Part shown: positions 16,197 through 24,814 of the stretch, piece after piece
How positions within the stretch are numbered: position 1 is the first letter of the stretch
Layout of the letters: every line of letters starts with the position of its first letter
DNA from: Leptospirillum sp.
Lineage (GTDB): Bacteria > Nitrospirota > Leptospirillia > Leptospirillales > Leptospirillaceae
Assembly: GCA_027343785.1 (NCBI GenBank)
Contig: DAHWKF010000018.1
Location: forward strand, 1 to 40,527
DNA: 40,527 nucleotides
Direction of reading: 5' to 3'
Notes under the pieces: generated by a model
The model's input: the letters and a program-made list of their open reading frames with translations, nothing else
What the model was told of the DNA's origin: nothing
The model's database searches: none
Made by a program: the position numbers and the translations under genes

Positions 16197-18637
16197 AGCC
16201 AATTCTGGAACGGCTTAAAAACGAGATTCTGTTACTGGATGGTTCCATGGGAGCCCTTCTTCAGTCCCGGGGCCTTCCGTCCGGCTACGCCCCCGACCTC
16301 TGGAACCTGGAGCGCCCACAGGATATCCAGCAAGTGCATTCCGAATATGTCCGGGCCGGCTCCGACATCATTCTGACAAATACTTTTGGCAGCTCACGAC
16401 TGCGGCTCAGGGAGTACGACGCGGAAGGACAGATCCGCGAAATCAACCGGGCCGGAGTGGATCTGGCCAGACGGGCCGCCCGGGATCAGGCCTTCGTGGC
16501 TGGGGACATTGGGCCTTCGGGAACGACAATCGCTCCCTTCGGCGACCTTCCTTTTGACGACGCCATCGGGATTTTTTATGAACAGGCCCGGATTCTTCTG
16601 GAGTCGGGTGTTGACCTGATCGCCATCGAAACGATGTTCGATATCCAGGAAATGCGTGCCGCGTTGATTGGCGTCAGGGAGGCCGTCTCTGGCCGAATTC
16701 CGGTAATGGCCCTCATGACTTTCAACAATGACGGCATCACTGATTCAGGCTCCGATCCGGAAACGGCCGCTTCGGTTCTTGAAGGGTTCGGCGTTGACAT
16801 CATGGGGCTCAATTGTTCCGTCGGTCCCGAGGCCATGGTACCGGTCGTCAGGCGCCTGGGGCAAACGACCAGTACCTTTATCGCCGTTGAGCCGAATGCC
16901 GGCCTTCCCGTCCATCGGGAAGGCCGGACGGTCTACCCGGCCAACGCCGAGGAGGTTGCCCGATTCGCCCCCCAATTTGTTGAAGCGGGTGCCAATATCA
17001 TCGGGGGATGCTGTGGAACAACACCGGAGTATATCCGCCTGCTGAGCAGGATGCTGAAGGGTACAGCCCCGATTTCCCGGCCATCCCCTTCCTTGCTTAA
17101 AATTTCCTCCCGGACCCATATGACATTGGTTGGCCCCGGGGTGCCGTTCCTCATCGTCGGAGAAAAGATCAATCCGACAGGAAAAAAGAAATTTTCTGAA
17201 GCCATCGCTGCCGGTCAAACCGACCTGATCGTCGCGGAGGCCCGAAAGGAAATGGAAGCGGGAGCCCATGCCCTTGATGTCAACGTGGGCGTTCCTCTCG
17301 TCAATGAAGCCGACATGATGGCCAAAGCCCTGACGGCCATCCAGAACGTGGTGCAGTTGCCGATCGTGATCGACTCATCGTATGCATCCGCCCTGGAAGC
17401 TGGCCTCAAGGTCTATCCCGGACGAGCCCTGGTCAACTCGGTCAATGCGGAAGATGAACGGCTCGAAGAGGTCCTTCCGATCATCAAAAAGTATGGAGCT
17501 GCCGTCATCGGTCTTGTATCGGGGGATGACATTCCGGAAATGGCCGTTGACAGATTGAAGAATGCGGAAAAAATCCTGAAAAGAGCGCTCGAACTGGGGC
17601 TATCTCCCCGGGACCTCATTTTCGATACCCTTGCCCTGACCGTATCGGCCGTCCAGGAAGCCTCCCGCCAGACCCTTGAAACCATCCGCCTGATCAAACG
17701 GGAACTGGGACTTCCGACCATTCTGGGACTTTCGAATGTCTCCTTTGGTTTGCCCGCCAGGAAACTGGTCCATGACAATTTTCTGGCCATGGCGATTGGG
17801 GCCGGTCTGGATGCCGCGATCTGCGATCCCTATGATGCCGTCCTTCACCAGACGGTGGCTGCGGTCAGTGTTTTTGTAGGCCGAGATCCCGATTGTCGAA
17901 TCTATATCGAAAAATCCGAACAATGGGTGGCTCCGGAAGCCGGCGACACCAGGAAAAAAGACGCTGGCCCCCAAAAACCCCTGACCACGGTGGAGGCCAT
18001 TCGCAAGGCGATTATCGAAGGGGAACGGGAATCGATCGCCAGCCTGGTCCAGAAGGCCCTGGCCGAAGGAGAATCCCCCTTTGTCATTTTTCTCGATTAC
18101 ATGACCCCGGCGATCCGTCATCTCGGAGACCTTTTCGGGCAACGCATCAAGTTCATCCCTCACCTCATCGCCGGGGCGGACACCATGAAAAAAGGGGTGG
18201 AAGTCCTCCAGCCCTACCTGGAATCCGATGGACCCGTCGAAAAAAAAGGGACGGTTGTTTTCGCGACAGTCAAGGGGGATATCCATGATATCGGAAAAAA
18301 TATCTGTATCCTGATGCTCAGGAACTTCGGATATAACGTTATCGATATGGGACGGAACGTTCCACTTGAAACTATTCTTGAAGCGGCTCGCGAACACAAA
18401 GCCCAGATCGTGGCCCTTTCAGCGCTCATGACAACAACCATGATGCAGATGAAGCTCGCGATCGACACGATCGCGGAACGCCATCTTCCTTACAAGGTCA
18501 TGATCGGGGGAGCGGTCGTCACAACAAAATTTGCCGAAGAAATCAAGGCGGACGGGTATGGGAAGGACGTCGGCGCCGTGGTTGGGCTCGCCGAACAGTT
18601 GATCCAGGCGTGCATGGAAACACAACCACCTGCCTAG
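16193..18637 (+). CDS. metH: Cobalamin-dependent methionine synthase without activation domain
   Basis: Transfers the methyl group of methyl-tetrahydrofolate to homocysteine through cobalamin. 814 residues against about 1200 for full MetH. Domains: homocysteine-binding barrel (LLDGSMGALLQSRGL; zinc ligands C208 in GLNCSVGP and C273-C274 in GGCCGT), pterin-binding barrel (FLIVGEKINPTGKKKFSEAI; DVNVGVP; FGLPARKLVHDNFL), the helical cap (DYMTPAIRHLGDLFG), and the B12 Rossmann domain with the cobalt-binding DIHDIGKN (ligand H698) and VMIGGAVVTTKFAEEI. The protein ends there; the reactivation domain is encoded just upstream as a separate protein. The GTG start overlaps that gene. The stop shares the palindrome CTAG with the convergent hydrolase gene. 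Confidence 0.94.
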   Translation: MKPILERLKNEILLLDGSMGALLQSRGLPSGYAPDLWNLERPQDIQQVHSEYVRAGSDIILTNTFGSSRLRLREYDAEGQIREINRAGVDLARRAARDQAFVAGDIGPSGTTIAPFGDLPFDDAIGIFYEQARILLESGVDLIAIETMFDIQEMRAALIGVREAVSGRIPVMALMTFNNDGITDSGSDPETAASVLEGFGVDIMGLNCSVGPEAMVPVVRRLGQTTSTFIAVEPNAGLPVHREGRTVYPANAEEVARFAPQFVEAGANIIGGCCGTTPEYIRLLSRMLKGTAPISRPSPSLLKISSRTHMTLVGPGVPFLIVGEKINPTGKKKFSEAIAAGQTDLIVAEARKEMEAGAHALDVNVGVPLVNEADMMAKALTAIQNVVQLPIVIDSSYASALEAGLKVYPGRALVNSVNAEDERLEEVLPIIKKYGAAVIGLVSGDDIPEMAVDRLKNAEKILKRALELGLSPRDLIFDTLALTVSAVQEASRQTLETIRLIKRELGLPTILGLSNVSFGLPARKLVHDNFLAMAIGAGLDAAICDPYDAVLHQTVAAVSVFVGRDPDCRIYIEKSEQWVAPEAGDTRKKDAGPQKPLTTVEAIRKAIIEGERESIASLVQKALAEGESPFVIFLDYMTPAIRHLGDLFGQRIKFIPHLIAGADTMKKGVEVLQPYLESDGPVEKKGTVVFATVKGDIHDIGKNICILMLRNFGYNVIDMGRNVPLETILEAAREHKAQIVALSALMTTTMMQMKLAIDTIAERHLPYKVMIGGAVVTTKFAEEIKADGYGKDVGAVVGLAEQLIQACMETQPPA

Positions 18638-19476
18638 GAAGCCAGAGAAACATCCGGGCGGGGAACAGAGACGGTCAACCCGTCAAACGCCGCATGCACG
18701 TTTGGCGGGAGTTCCGATTTCAGTTTCTCATAATCGATCCGGTGGGACAGGTGGGTCAGAAAAGTCTGGCGGGGCCGGATACGCTCGACCAGTTCCAGTG
18801 CCTGCCAGATGCCAAAATGCGATGCATGGGGTTCATACAACACAGCCCCGACAATCAACGTATCGACCCCTTTCATGACCTCCATGCCCGCTTCCGGAAC
18901 CTCGTTGCAATCCGTCAGGTAAACCACCCCTTCCAGACGAAGCGCGTGATTGTATACAGGACCATGCTTGACTGGGAAAGGCGTCACCAGAAGGTCCCGA
19001 ATCAATGTCGGCCCCAGAATTTCGTAGGGGGCCAATCGGGGCCGGGTCAATCCTCCACGATTTTCCTCTGAAAAAGCGTAGGGGAACATTCGCATAATCG
19101 TTCCCAGCGTTTCCGGATCCGCATAAATCGGTATCTCCTCTTTTTGCCAGAAGTTGAACGTCCGGAGTTCGTCGATGCCCAGAATATGGTCGGCATGGGG
19201 GTGGGTGAAAACAACAGCATCAATACGGGAAATATGGTTTTTCAGGGATTGAATCCTGAGATCGGGGGAGGTGTCGACCAGGATATTCTTGCCATTTGCG
19301 CGAACGAGAATGGAGGATCGGGTCCGTTCGTTCCTGGGATTTCCCGACCGGCAGACCACGCAGTCGCACCCGATCATGGGAACGCCCGTCGAAGCGCCCG
19401 TTCCCATGAAGAGAACCTCCATTTCATCCGCTGAACGTGGTCTTTCGCCAGGCGCCGGGCTTTCCTCGGATTCCAT
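18634..19476 (-). CDS. PhnP-like metallo-beta-lactamase-fold hydrolase
   Basis: About 280 residues. The conserved start is MEVLFMGTGASTGVPMIGC, followed by DCVVCRSGNPRNERTRSS. The metal site is HPHADHILGIDELRTF (H-x-H-x-D-H), a bridging Asp in YLTDCNEVPE, and a final His in FLTHLSH. This pattern is that of the PhnP/RNase Z-like MBL branch, which cleaves cyclic or linear phosphodiesters; PhnP acts on phosphoribosyl cyclic phosphate. No phn genes are nearby, so the substrate is open. Possible starts are 19476 and the internal ATG at 19422, which begins exactly at the conserved block. It follows the cyclophilin gene by 13 bp and ends convergently on metH, sharing CTAG. Confidence 0.85.
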   Translation of the reverse strand: MESEESPAPGERPRSADEMEVLFMGTGASTGVPMIGCDCVVCRSGNPRNERTRSSILVRANGKNILVDTSPDLRIQSLKNHISRIDAVVFTHPHADHILGIDELRTFNFWQKEEIPIYADPETLGTIMRMFPYAFSEENRGGLTRPRLAPYEILGPTLIRDLLVTPFPVKHGPVYNHALRLEGVVYLTDCNEVPEAGMEVMKGVDTLIVGAVLYEPHASHFGIWQALELVERIRPRQTFLTHLSHRIDYEKLKSELPPNVHAAFDGLTVSVPRPDVSLAS

Positions 19477-19489
19477 CAGCGTTCTTCGC

Positions 19490-20149
19490 TCAGGGATTCA
19501 CCCGAAAGATCTTGACATGCTGGATCACAACGGGAGTCTGGGGGCGATCACGTCGGTCGGAGGGAACTTCAGAAATCTTGTCCGCAACCGATTGACCCGA
19601 CACAACCTGTCCAAAGATAGAGTAGTTTCCGTTCAGCCAGGGTGCCGGGGCCACCGTAATAAAAAACTGGCTGCCGTTTGTGTTGGGTCCCGCATTGGCC
19701 ATGGCCAGAACACCTTTATGGGAAAAATCCCGCGTCGCGTCGATCTCGTCATTGAACTGGTAACCCGGTCCGCCCGTTCCATTTCCAAGAGGATCGCCGC
19801 CCTGGATCATAAAATTCTTGATAACACGGTGAAAAATCAGCCCGTCGAAAAAGGGCCTCTTGACCATCTTCCCGGACTGGGGGTCCAGAAACTCTTTGGT
19901 CCCTTCGGCAAGGCCGACGAAATTCTCCACCGTGTGGGGAGCTGACTGGGGAAACAACTGGCAGACGATGGTTCCCATGGATGTGTCAAATTCTGCATAC
20001 TCCCCCGGAGGGAGAGATGTTTTTGCCGGTTCAGCTGCATTCGCCACGTTCGTTCCCCCTATCCCGGGCAACCCCACCATCCCCATCAAGAGAATCGAGA
20101 GGAATACCAGGTTCATTGATATTGTTCGCTTCAGATGAGAATATGTCAT
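19490..20149 (-). CDS. Secreted cyclophilin-type peptidyl-prolyl isomerase
   Basis: A 219-residue PpiA-like prolyl isomerase. The N-terminus has a basic start, a hydrophobic stretch (MNLVFLSILLMGMVGLPGIG) and a signal-peptidase-I-like site (NVANAAEP), so it is likely periplasmic. The cyclophilin domain is complete: FHRVIKNFMIQGGDP with the catalytic Arg, GTGGPGYQFNDEI, GVLAMANAGPNTNGSQFFIT, and APAPWLNGNYSIFGQVVSG. The ATG at 20149 has GAGGGGAT 4 nt upstream; an in-frame GTG at 20173 has none and would overlap typA. Lies 20 bp downstream of typA and 13 bp upstream of the PhnP-like gene, same strand, so one transcript is likely. Confidence 0.92.
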   Translation of the reverse strand: MTYSHLKRTISMNLVFLSILLMGMVGLPGIGGTNVANAAEPAKTSLPPGEYAEFDTSMGTIVCQLFPQSAPHTVENFVGLAEGTKEFLDPQSGKMVKRPFFDGLIFHRVIKNFMIQGGDPLGNGTGGPGYQFNDEIDATRDFSHKGVLAMANAGPNTNGSQFFITVAPAPWLNGNYSIFGQVVSGQSVADKISEVPSDRRDRPQTPVVIQHVKIFRVNP

Positions 20150-20169
20150 CCCGATCCCCTCACTTCCCC

Positions 20170-21999
20170 TCACTTTTTTCCGGAACGTTTTCTTTCGTTT
20201 TCAGTCAGGAGTTTTTTCCGGATCCGGAGATTCTCGGGAGTGACCTCCAGAAGCTCATCATCCTCGAGAAACTCCAGCGTCTGCTCCAGGCTCAGATGCC
20301 GGGGAGGCGTCAGCGTGATGGCATCTTCAGCCGTAGATGAGCGGATATTCGTCAGATGTTTCTTCTTGCAGGGATTGACCGCCAGATCCGTCGGCCTTGA
20401 ATGGGCGCCGATGACCATCCCCTCATAGACCCTGATGCCCGCGCCCAGAAAAAGGACTCCCCGCTCCTGGACATTCTCCAGCGCATAAGCCACGGTTTCT
20501 CCGGTCTCCATCGAAATGAGCGCGCCATTGTTCCGGCCGGGGATATCCCCCTTGAATTCTCCATACCCGTGGAACGTGTGTGTCAGGAGGCCGGTTCCCC
20601 GGGTGTCGGAAAGGAATTCGCTCCGGTAACCGAGAAGTCCTCTGGCGGGAATCAGAAACTCCAGCCGCACGTGGCCATCTTTCTGGGGAGCCATGTTGAG
20701 CATCTCCCCTTTCCTCGGTCCCAGTTTCTCGATCACCGTCCCCACATACTCTTCGGCGACATCGATGACCAGGTACTCATAGGGTTCCTGTCGGGAAGCG
20801 CCTTCGCCCTTGTAGAGAACCTTGGGACGGGACACCTGGAACTCGTATCCTTCCCGCCGCATGGTCTCGATCAGGATGCCAAGATGGAGTTCTCCCCGAC
20901 CGGACACCTTGAAGGAGTCGGGACTGTCCGTTTCTTCGACTCGCAGGGCCACATTGGACTTGATTTCGCGGTAAAGCCGGTCTCTCAAGTTCCGGGAGGT
21001 GACAAACTTTCCTTCCTGACCTGCAAAAGGGGAGTTGTTCACCAGAAATTCCATCGAAATGGTCGGTTCGCCGATCTCGATAGGGGGAAGCTCTCCAATG
21101 GTGTTGATATCCGAAAGGATCTCCCCGATGCGAAGATCGGGAAATGCCGCGAGAAGGACAATATCTCCTGCCTGGACGGACTGTACCTCGACTCTCTTGA
21201 GCCCCTCGAAAGAAAGAAGTTTCTTGATCTTTCCCTTTTCCTTCAGTTCTCCATCCACCACCCGACCAATGGTCTCGCCAACCGCGGCCTTTCCTCGAAC
21301 AACCCGTCCCAACGCCATCTGACCGATATAGGAGTCGTACTCGAGGCTGGTCACCTGCATGAGGAAGGGTCCGGAAAGATCTGCCGAAGGAGGAGGAATA
21401 TGACTGATGATGGTTTCAAAAAGCGGGATCAGGTTTTCGCCCGTCTCTTCGAGTTTCCGCATCGCAAACCCTTTTTTTGCGGAAGCATAGATCACCGGAA
21501 ACTCCATCTGTTCGTCCGTCGCCCCCAGCTCGATGAAGAGATTGAAAACATCGTTCAGCGCTTCCACGGGACGGGCATCATGGCGGTCGATCTTGTTCAG
21601 AACGACAATGGGTTTCAAACCCAGGGACAAAGCCTTGTTCAGAACAAATCGGGTCTGGGGCATGGGACCATCAAAAGCGTCGACCACAAGAAGGACCCCA
21701 TCGACCATCGTCAGGATCCGCTCAACCTCGCCGGAGAAATCCGCATGTCCGGGAGTATCAACGATATTGATCTTGTAATCCAGATAGTGGACTGCGGTAT
21801 TTTTGGCCAGGATGGTGATTCCCCGTTCCTTCTCCAGCTGATTTGAGTCCATGACCCGTTCTTCTACCGTCTCGTTGGCCCTGAAAACATTGCCTTGCTG
21901 GAGGAGCTTATCGACAAGGGTCGTCTTTCCATGATCAACATGGGCAATGATGGCGAGGTTCCTGATGTGAAGAAGAGCTGTTGCTGCTGTGTTTTCCAT
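20170..21999 (-). CDS. typA: Ribosome-associated GTPase TypA/BipA
   Basis: Translational GTPase of the EF-G type that acts on the 50S subunit under stress or low temperature. 609 residues, normal length. G1 is AHVDHGKTT, G2 lies in EKERGITILAKNTA, G3 is DTPGHADF, G4 is NKIDR, and the later SAKKGFA is the G5 region. The C-terminal part has the family blocks GRGELHLGILIETMRREGYE, NMAPQKDGHVRLEFLIPARG and TRGTGLLTHTFHGYGEF. Two in-frame ATGs exist; the one at 21999 has GGAAGG four bases upstream and is preferred to that at 22011. A near-consensus promoter lies 66 bp upstream. Confidence 0.96.
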   Translation of the reverse strand: MENTAATALLHIRNLAIIAHVDHGKTTLVDKLLQQGNVFRANETVEERVMDSNQLEKERGITILAKNTAVHYLDYKINIVDTPGHADFSGEVERILTMVDGVLLVVDAFDGPMPQTRFVLNKALSLGLKPIVVLNKIDRHDARPVEALNDVFNLFIELGATDEQMEFPVIYASAKKGFAMRKLEETGENLIPLFETIISHIPPPSADLSGPFLMQVTSLEYDSYIGQMALGRVVRGKAAVGETIGRVVDGELKEKGKIKKLLSFEGLKRVEVQSVQAGDIVLLAAFPDLRIGEILSDINTIGELPPIEIGEPTISMEFLVNNSPFAGQEGKFVTSRNLRDRLYREIKSNVALRVEETDSPDSFKVSGRGELHLGILIETMRREGYEFQVSRPKVLYKGEGASRQEPYEYLVIDVAEEYVGTVIEKLGPRKGEMLNMAPQKDGHVRLEFLIPARGLLGYRSEFLSDTRGTGLLTHTFHGYGEFKGDIPGRNNGALISMETGETVAYALENVQERGVLFLGAGIRVYEGMVIGAHSRPTDLAVNPCKKKHLTNIRSSTAEDAITLTPPRHLSLEQTLEFLEDDELLEVTPENLRIRKKLLTENERKRSGKK

Positions 22000-22064
22000 A
22001 AAACCTTCCATAGAAATGGGAGCTTTTTCCTGTTCGAACCATCTTCGAAATCTTCAATCTTCCT

Positions 22065-22094
22065 ATTCTACTTTGTCCGTTGACCGAGGGTCAA
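22065..22094 (-). promoter_or_regulatory. Sigma70-type promoter of typA
   Basis: Minus strand TTGACC (22089-22094) and TAGAAT (22065-22070) with an 18-nt spacer, each one mismatch from consensus. The -35 is also one arm of a small dyad (TTGACC-CTC-GGTCAA). Confidence 0.6.
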
Positions 22095-22131
22095 ACTTTC
22101 CTTTGCCCCCATCAGCATTGCGGAATAAAGA

Positions 22132-23328
22132 TCAAACGATCAGAGCGACACATTTCAGATAGTCCAGTTCCGGCATGGCCAGGACTCTCGGATGATCCGC
22201 CGAGGCCCGACCCTGATAAACCAGGCGTCCCTGCCTGCGCTTTTTGCGCAGCAGAGACCGGAGAATTCCGGACAGGTCATCCCATTCCAAAAGTGCGGAA
22301 CAGGAGCATGAAACCAGCATTCCACCGGGCCGCAAAAGGGCAAGGGCCAGTTCATTGGCTGTATAGTATCCCTTCAGCCCTTCTTCCTTCTTCTTCCGGC
22401 TCTTGATGAACGCGGGAGGATCCAGTATTACCGCATCAAACTGTTCCCCGCGCCGGACAGCCAAGGAAGCCCATTCGAAAAAATCGCTCCGGGATGTCCC
22501 GACCGAAATCTCCCGGGCGAAGGGGGAAAGATTTTCCTCGTAACATTCGATGGCTGTGACAGATTCGTCCACGCCGAATACTGATGCCGCCCCTTCCCGT
22601 ACAGCGCCGGCAGACCATCCCCCGACGTAACAGAAAGCATCCAGGACTTTCTGTCCGGCAAAAAAACGTGACAGGGCCAGCACGTTGTCTTTCTGATCCA
22701 GAAAAAGTCCCGTTTTCTGGCCTGAACGATAAGGGAAACGCATCATCATATTCCCGACCGGTATCTGAAGAGAGTCCGGAACTTCGCCCCGATATTCGTC
22801 CGGAGAAAGAGGAAGGCCTTCGGTAAGCCTGATGGAAACTCCGTTGTCGATCCGAACCCCTTTCGGAGCGAGGAGACGGTCGAGAATCTCCAGAATGACG
22901 TGTTTGTATTCCTCCATCACCTTTGTAGTGAACTGGACGGAAAGCCAGTGGGAAAAAACGTCCACCACCAGCCCGGGCAACCCGTCCCCTTCGGAATGGA
23001 CGAGCCGGAATCCGGTATTGCCTTCGGTTTTTTTCCGGACCGGAAGACTGATGGACTCCATTATCTGCTCTTCGAGATATTCCCGAAAATCCTTGAATTT
23101 TCCATGCTTCAGGAGACGGACGGACAAAAGCGTATGTGCGTTATGAATGCCCGTCCCGAGATAGGAACCCGAACCACTATATACATCCACTATACCGGAT
23201 AGCTCGGGGGATCCCGAAGGTTCCACACGATCGACTTCGTTACTGAAAATCCAGAGATGACCCGAACGAACCCTCCGGTCTTCTCCCTTTCTCAGCACAA
23301 CCCTGGGTCTCGAATGCATCAATTCCAT
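22132..23328 (-). CDS. rlmI: 23S rRNA cytosine methyltransferase, RlmI-like
   Basis: A 398-residue class I SAM methyltransferase with an N-terminal PUA domain (LRKGEDRRVRSGHLWIFSNE; GSYLGTGIHNAHTLLSVRLL). A central RlmI-like region follows (FRLVHSEGDGLPGLVVDVF). The catalytic Rossmann domain has GQKTGLFLDQKDN, SAM motif I VLDAFCYVGGWS, motif IV LDPPAFIKSRKKK and the Cys motif LVSCSCS. E. coli RlmI makes m5C1962 in 23S rRNA; the same position is likely but not proven. Alternative start at 23319. It ends about 60 bp before the typA promoter, and its 5' side faces the outer-membrane protein gene. Confidence 0.88.
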   Translation of the reverse strand: MELMHSRPRVVLRKGEDRRVRSGHLWIFSNEVDRVEPSGSPELSGIVDVYSGSGSYLGTGIHNAHTLLSVRLLKHGKFKDFREYLEEQIMESISLPVRKKTEGNTGFRLVHSEGDGLPGLVVDVFSHWLSVQFTTKVMEEYKHVILEILDRLLAPKGVRIDNGVSIRLTEGLPLSPDEYRGEVPDSLQIPVGNMMMRFPYRSGQKTGLFLDQKDNVLALSRFFAGQKVLDAFCYVGGWSAGAVREGAASVFGVDESVTAIECYEENLSPFAREISVGTSRSDFFEWASLAVRRGEQFDAVILDPPAFIKSRKKKEEGLKGYYTANELALALLRPGGMLVSCSCSALLEWDDLSGILRSLLRKKRRQGRLVYQGRASADHPRVLAMPELDYLKCVALIV

Positions 23329-23400
23329 CCTGTCATCTCAATTTCCATCTCTTGTCTCCCGGGTATGCCCCGAAACGCCGATAAAAACGGGTACCATCCT

Positions 23401-23425
23401 GGTCCGGTGGACAATCCACCGGACC
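23401..23425. repeat. Perfect 11-bp hairpin between divergent genes
   Basis: GGTCCGGTGGA (23401-23411) and TCCACCGGACC (23415-23425) pair completely around a CAA loop. It lies 73 bp upstream of the rlmI start and about 180 bp upstream of the beta-barrel gene. No T-tract follows on the plus strand. It could be an operator, a processing structure, or a minus-strand attenuator. Confidence 0.6.
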
Positions 23426-23458
23426 CTCCACTAGTATGTTTATTTGGTCGCCACACAG

Positions 23459-23480
23459 GGGGCCGACTGGTTTCGGCTCC
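23459..23480 (+). repeat. Second hairpin in the leader of the beta-barrel gene
   Basis: GGGGCCGA (23459-23466) pairs with TCGGCTCC (23473-23480), seven Watson-Crick pairs and one G-U, loop CTGGTT. It stands 34 bp after the 23401 hairpin. The 280-bp gap 23329-23608 otherwise shows no gene. Confidence 0.45.
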
Positions 23481-23608
23481 TGGCGTCCCGGCATCATCCT
23501 TCACCATCCACAACAGACAAACCCCAAAAGGATTTCTGCTCCCATGAACTGCCCATCCAATCGAAGCATCCTAACACCCACTCTTCATGGGAGACAAAAC
23601 ACGCCCCG

Positions 23609-24616
23609 ATGAGCGATCCCTTCAGACAATCCCTTTCCGTCTCCGTCCAAAAAAGGTGGCTCAACTTTTTTTCCGTCAAAGGCCGCCGATATCCCCTCCG
23701 GATCGTGTGGGCGATTTGCCTCATGGTGGCCTGTTGCCCGGCAAACAGCCGTTCGGCTCCTCCGCCACCGGATAACGTCACCCTGGATCAGGATCTCCCG
23801 GCATCTCAAACATCCACCGGAGGGTCGGAGGGAGGACCATGGAAGCTGACCTTCCTGCCCAATCAGGATCCGTTTACCCCCTTGCTGGCAGATCCGCGTC
23901 AACCAACAACATCCATTAATTTTCTGACGCTGTCGAACCAGCCCTTTATCCAGTTCAACGGAAACTTCGGAGCGGATATCGGCATAGCCCGTTGGGAATC
24001 ACCCACAGAAGGCATCAACAAATCCGTTCAGGTCGGCGTGATGGGGGCCAGTTTTTCAACTTTTTCAATCATCCGCTCCTCCACCTATCTTGAGGATGCG
24101 GACTATGTGATCGGTGTTCCGGTCACATTCCGCTGGAACTCCTTTTCGGGAAGGGTCTTTTTCTTCCATGAAAGCTCCCATACGGGATACAATTACACCG
24201 TACTGGAGAATATATCGAAGATCTCCGACTTCGGGAACGAAATCCTCCAGGTCATTCCATCATGGGACGTCACTCCGAACGTCCGAGTATACGGGGGAGC
24301 AGAATACCGGGTATTCGGTCTCTACTACTATCCGTCGGCAGAGGATTCAACCATATTTCTGGGAGGGATCGAAGCCTATTCACCCGAAATTCCTTCCCTT
24401 TCCGCCAGGGGGTATCTGGCTTTCAATCTCGAATCCCGGGGCATAAACGGGTACACGCCGGACGAAGATCTCCAGCTAGGGCTCCTGTTCCATCGGCCCG
24501 GATCCTACCTTCAGATCCGCCCTGCGATCGATTTTTACAACGGGTACTCATACATGGGCGATCTGCTCTTTTATAAACAACACTATGTGTCCATGGGCGT
24601 TTACTTTGACTTTTAG
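23609..24616 (+). CDS. Outer-membrane beta-barrel protein, DUF1207-like
   Basis: About 335 residues. The N-terminus has a basic segment (KRWLNFFSVKGRRYPLR), a hydrophobic core (IVWAICLMVACC) and a cleavage-like PANSRSAPP. The body is made of alternating strands rich in aromatic residues (FIQFNGNFGADIGIARWE, RVFFFHESSHTGYNYTVLE, RVYGGAEYRVFGLYYYP, SYLQIRPAIDFYNGYSYM). It ends in Phe (GVYFDF), the usual outer-membrane assembly signal. The pattern resembles the DUF1207 family, which has no known function. No strong ribosome site precedes 23609; the upstream in-frame stretch to 23444 reads as non-coding and contains the second hairpin. A second barrel gene follows after about 200 bp. Confidence 0.72.
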   Translation: MSDPFRQSLSVSVQKRWLNFFSVKGRRYPLRIVWAICLMVACCPANSRSAPPPPDNVTLDQDLPASQTSTGGSEGGPWKLTFLPNQDPFTPLLADPRQPTTSINFLTLSNQPFIQFNGNFGADIGIARWESPTEGINKSVQVGVMGASFSTFSIIRSSTYLEDADYVIGVPVTFRWNSFSGRVFFFHESSHTGYNYTVLENISKISDFGNEILQVIPSWDVTPNVRVYGGAEYRVFGLYYYPSAEDSTIFLGGIEAYSPEIPSLSARGYLAFNLESRGINGYTPDEDLQLGLLFHRPGSYLQIRPAIDFYNGYSYMGDLLFYKQHYVSMGVYFDF

Positions 24617-24814
24617 GAAAGGAACCGCAAGAATAAAAAGATTGCCTTTGAAGAATACTCGTTCCCGCATGCCATGGGGGCCCGGCAGAAAAAGATTCGG
24701 ATGTTCTTTCTCACTTAAGGTTGCCGGACGTTGCTTAAACATTGATCCGGGGGCATGGCAACATATCCCCATACCGGTTCGGCTGAGATCCAGTCATGCA
24801 CGGGCGGAGGTCCA

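Noticed and set aside
20401..21846. 481-codon plus-strand open frame
   Set aside because: Antisense shadow of typA; no motif and no ribosome site.
23457..23485. tmRNA-like 5' end (GGGGGCC-GACTGGTTTCGG)
   Set aside because: No matching acceptor-stem 3' end, T-arm or tag reading frame occurs at the expected distance; the region is better seen as a simple hairpin.
24782..24800. GGCTGAGATC resembling a THI-box core
   Set aside because: No companion arms of a TPP aptamer are nearby, and the downstream gene is an outer-membrane barrel, not a thiamine gene.
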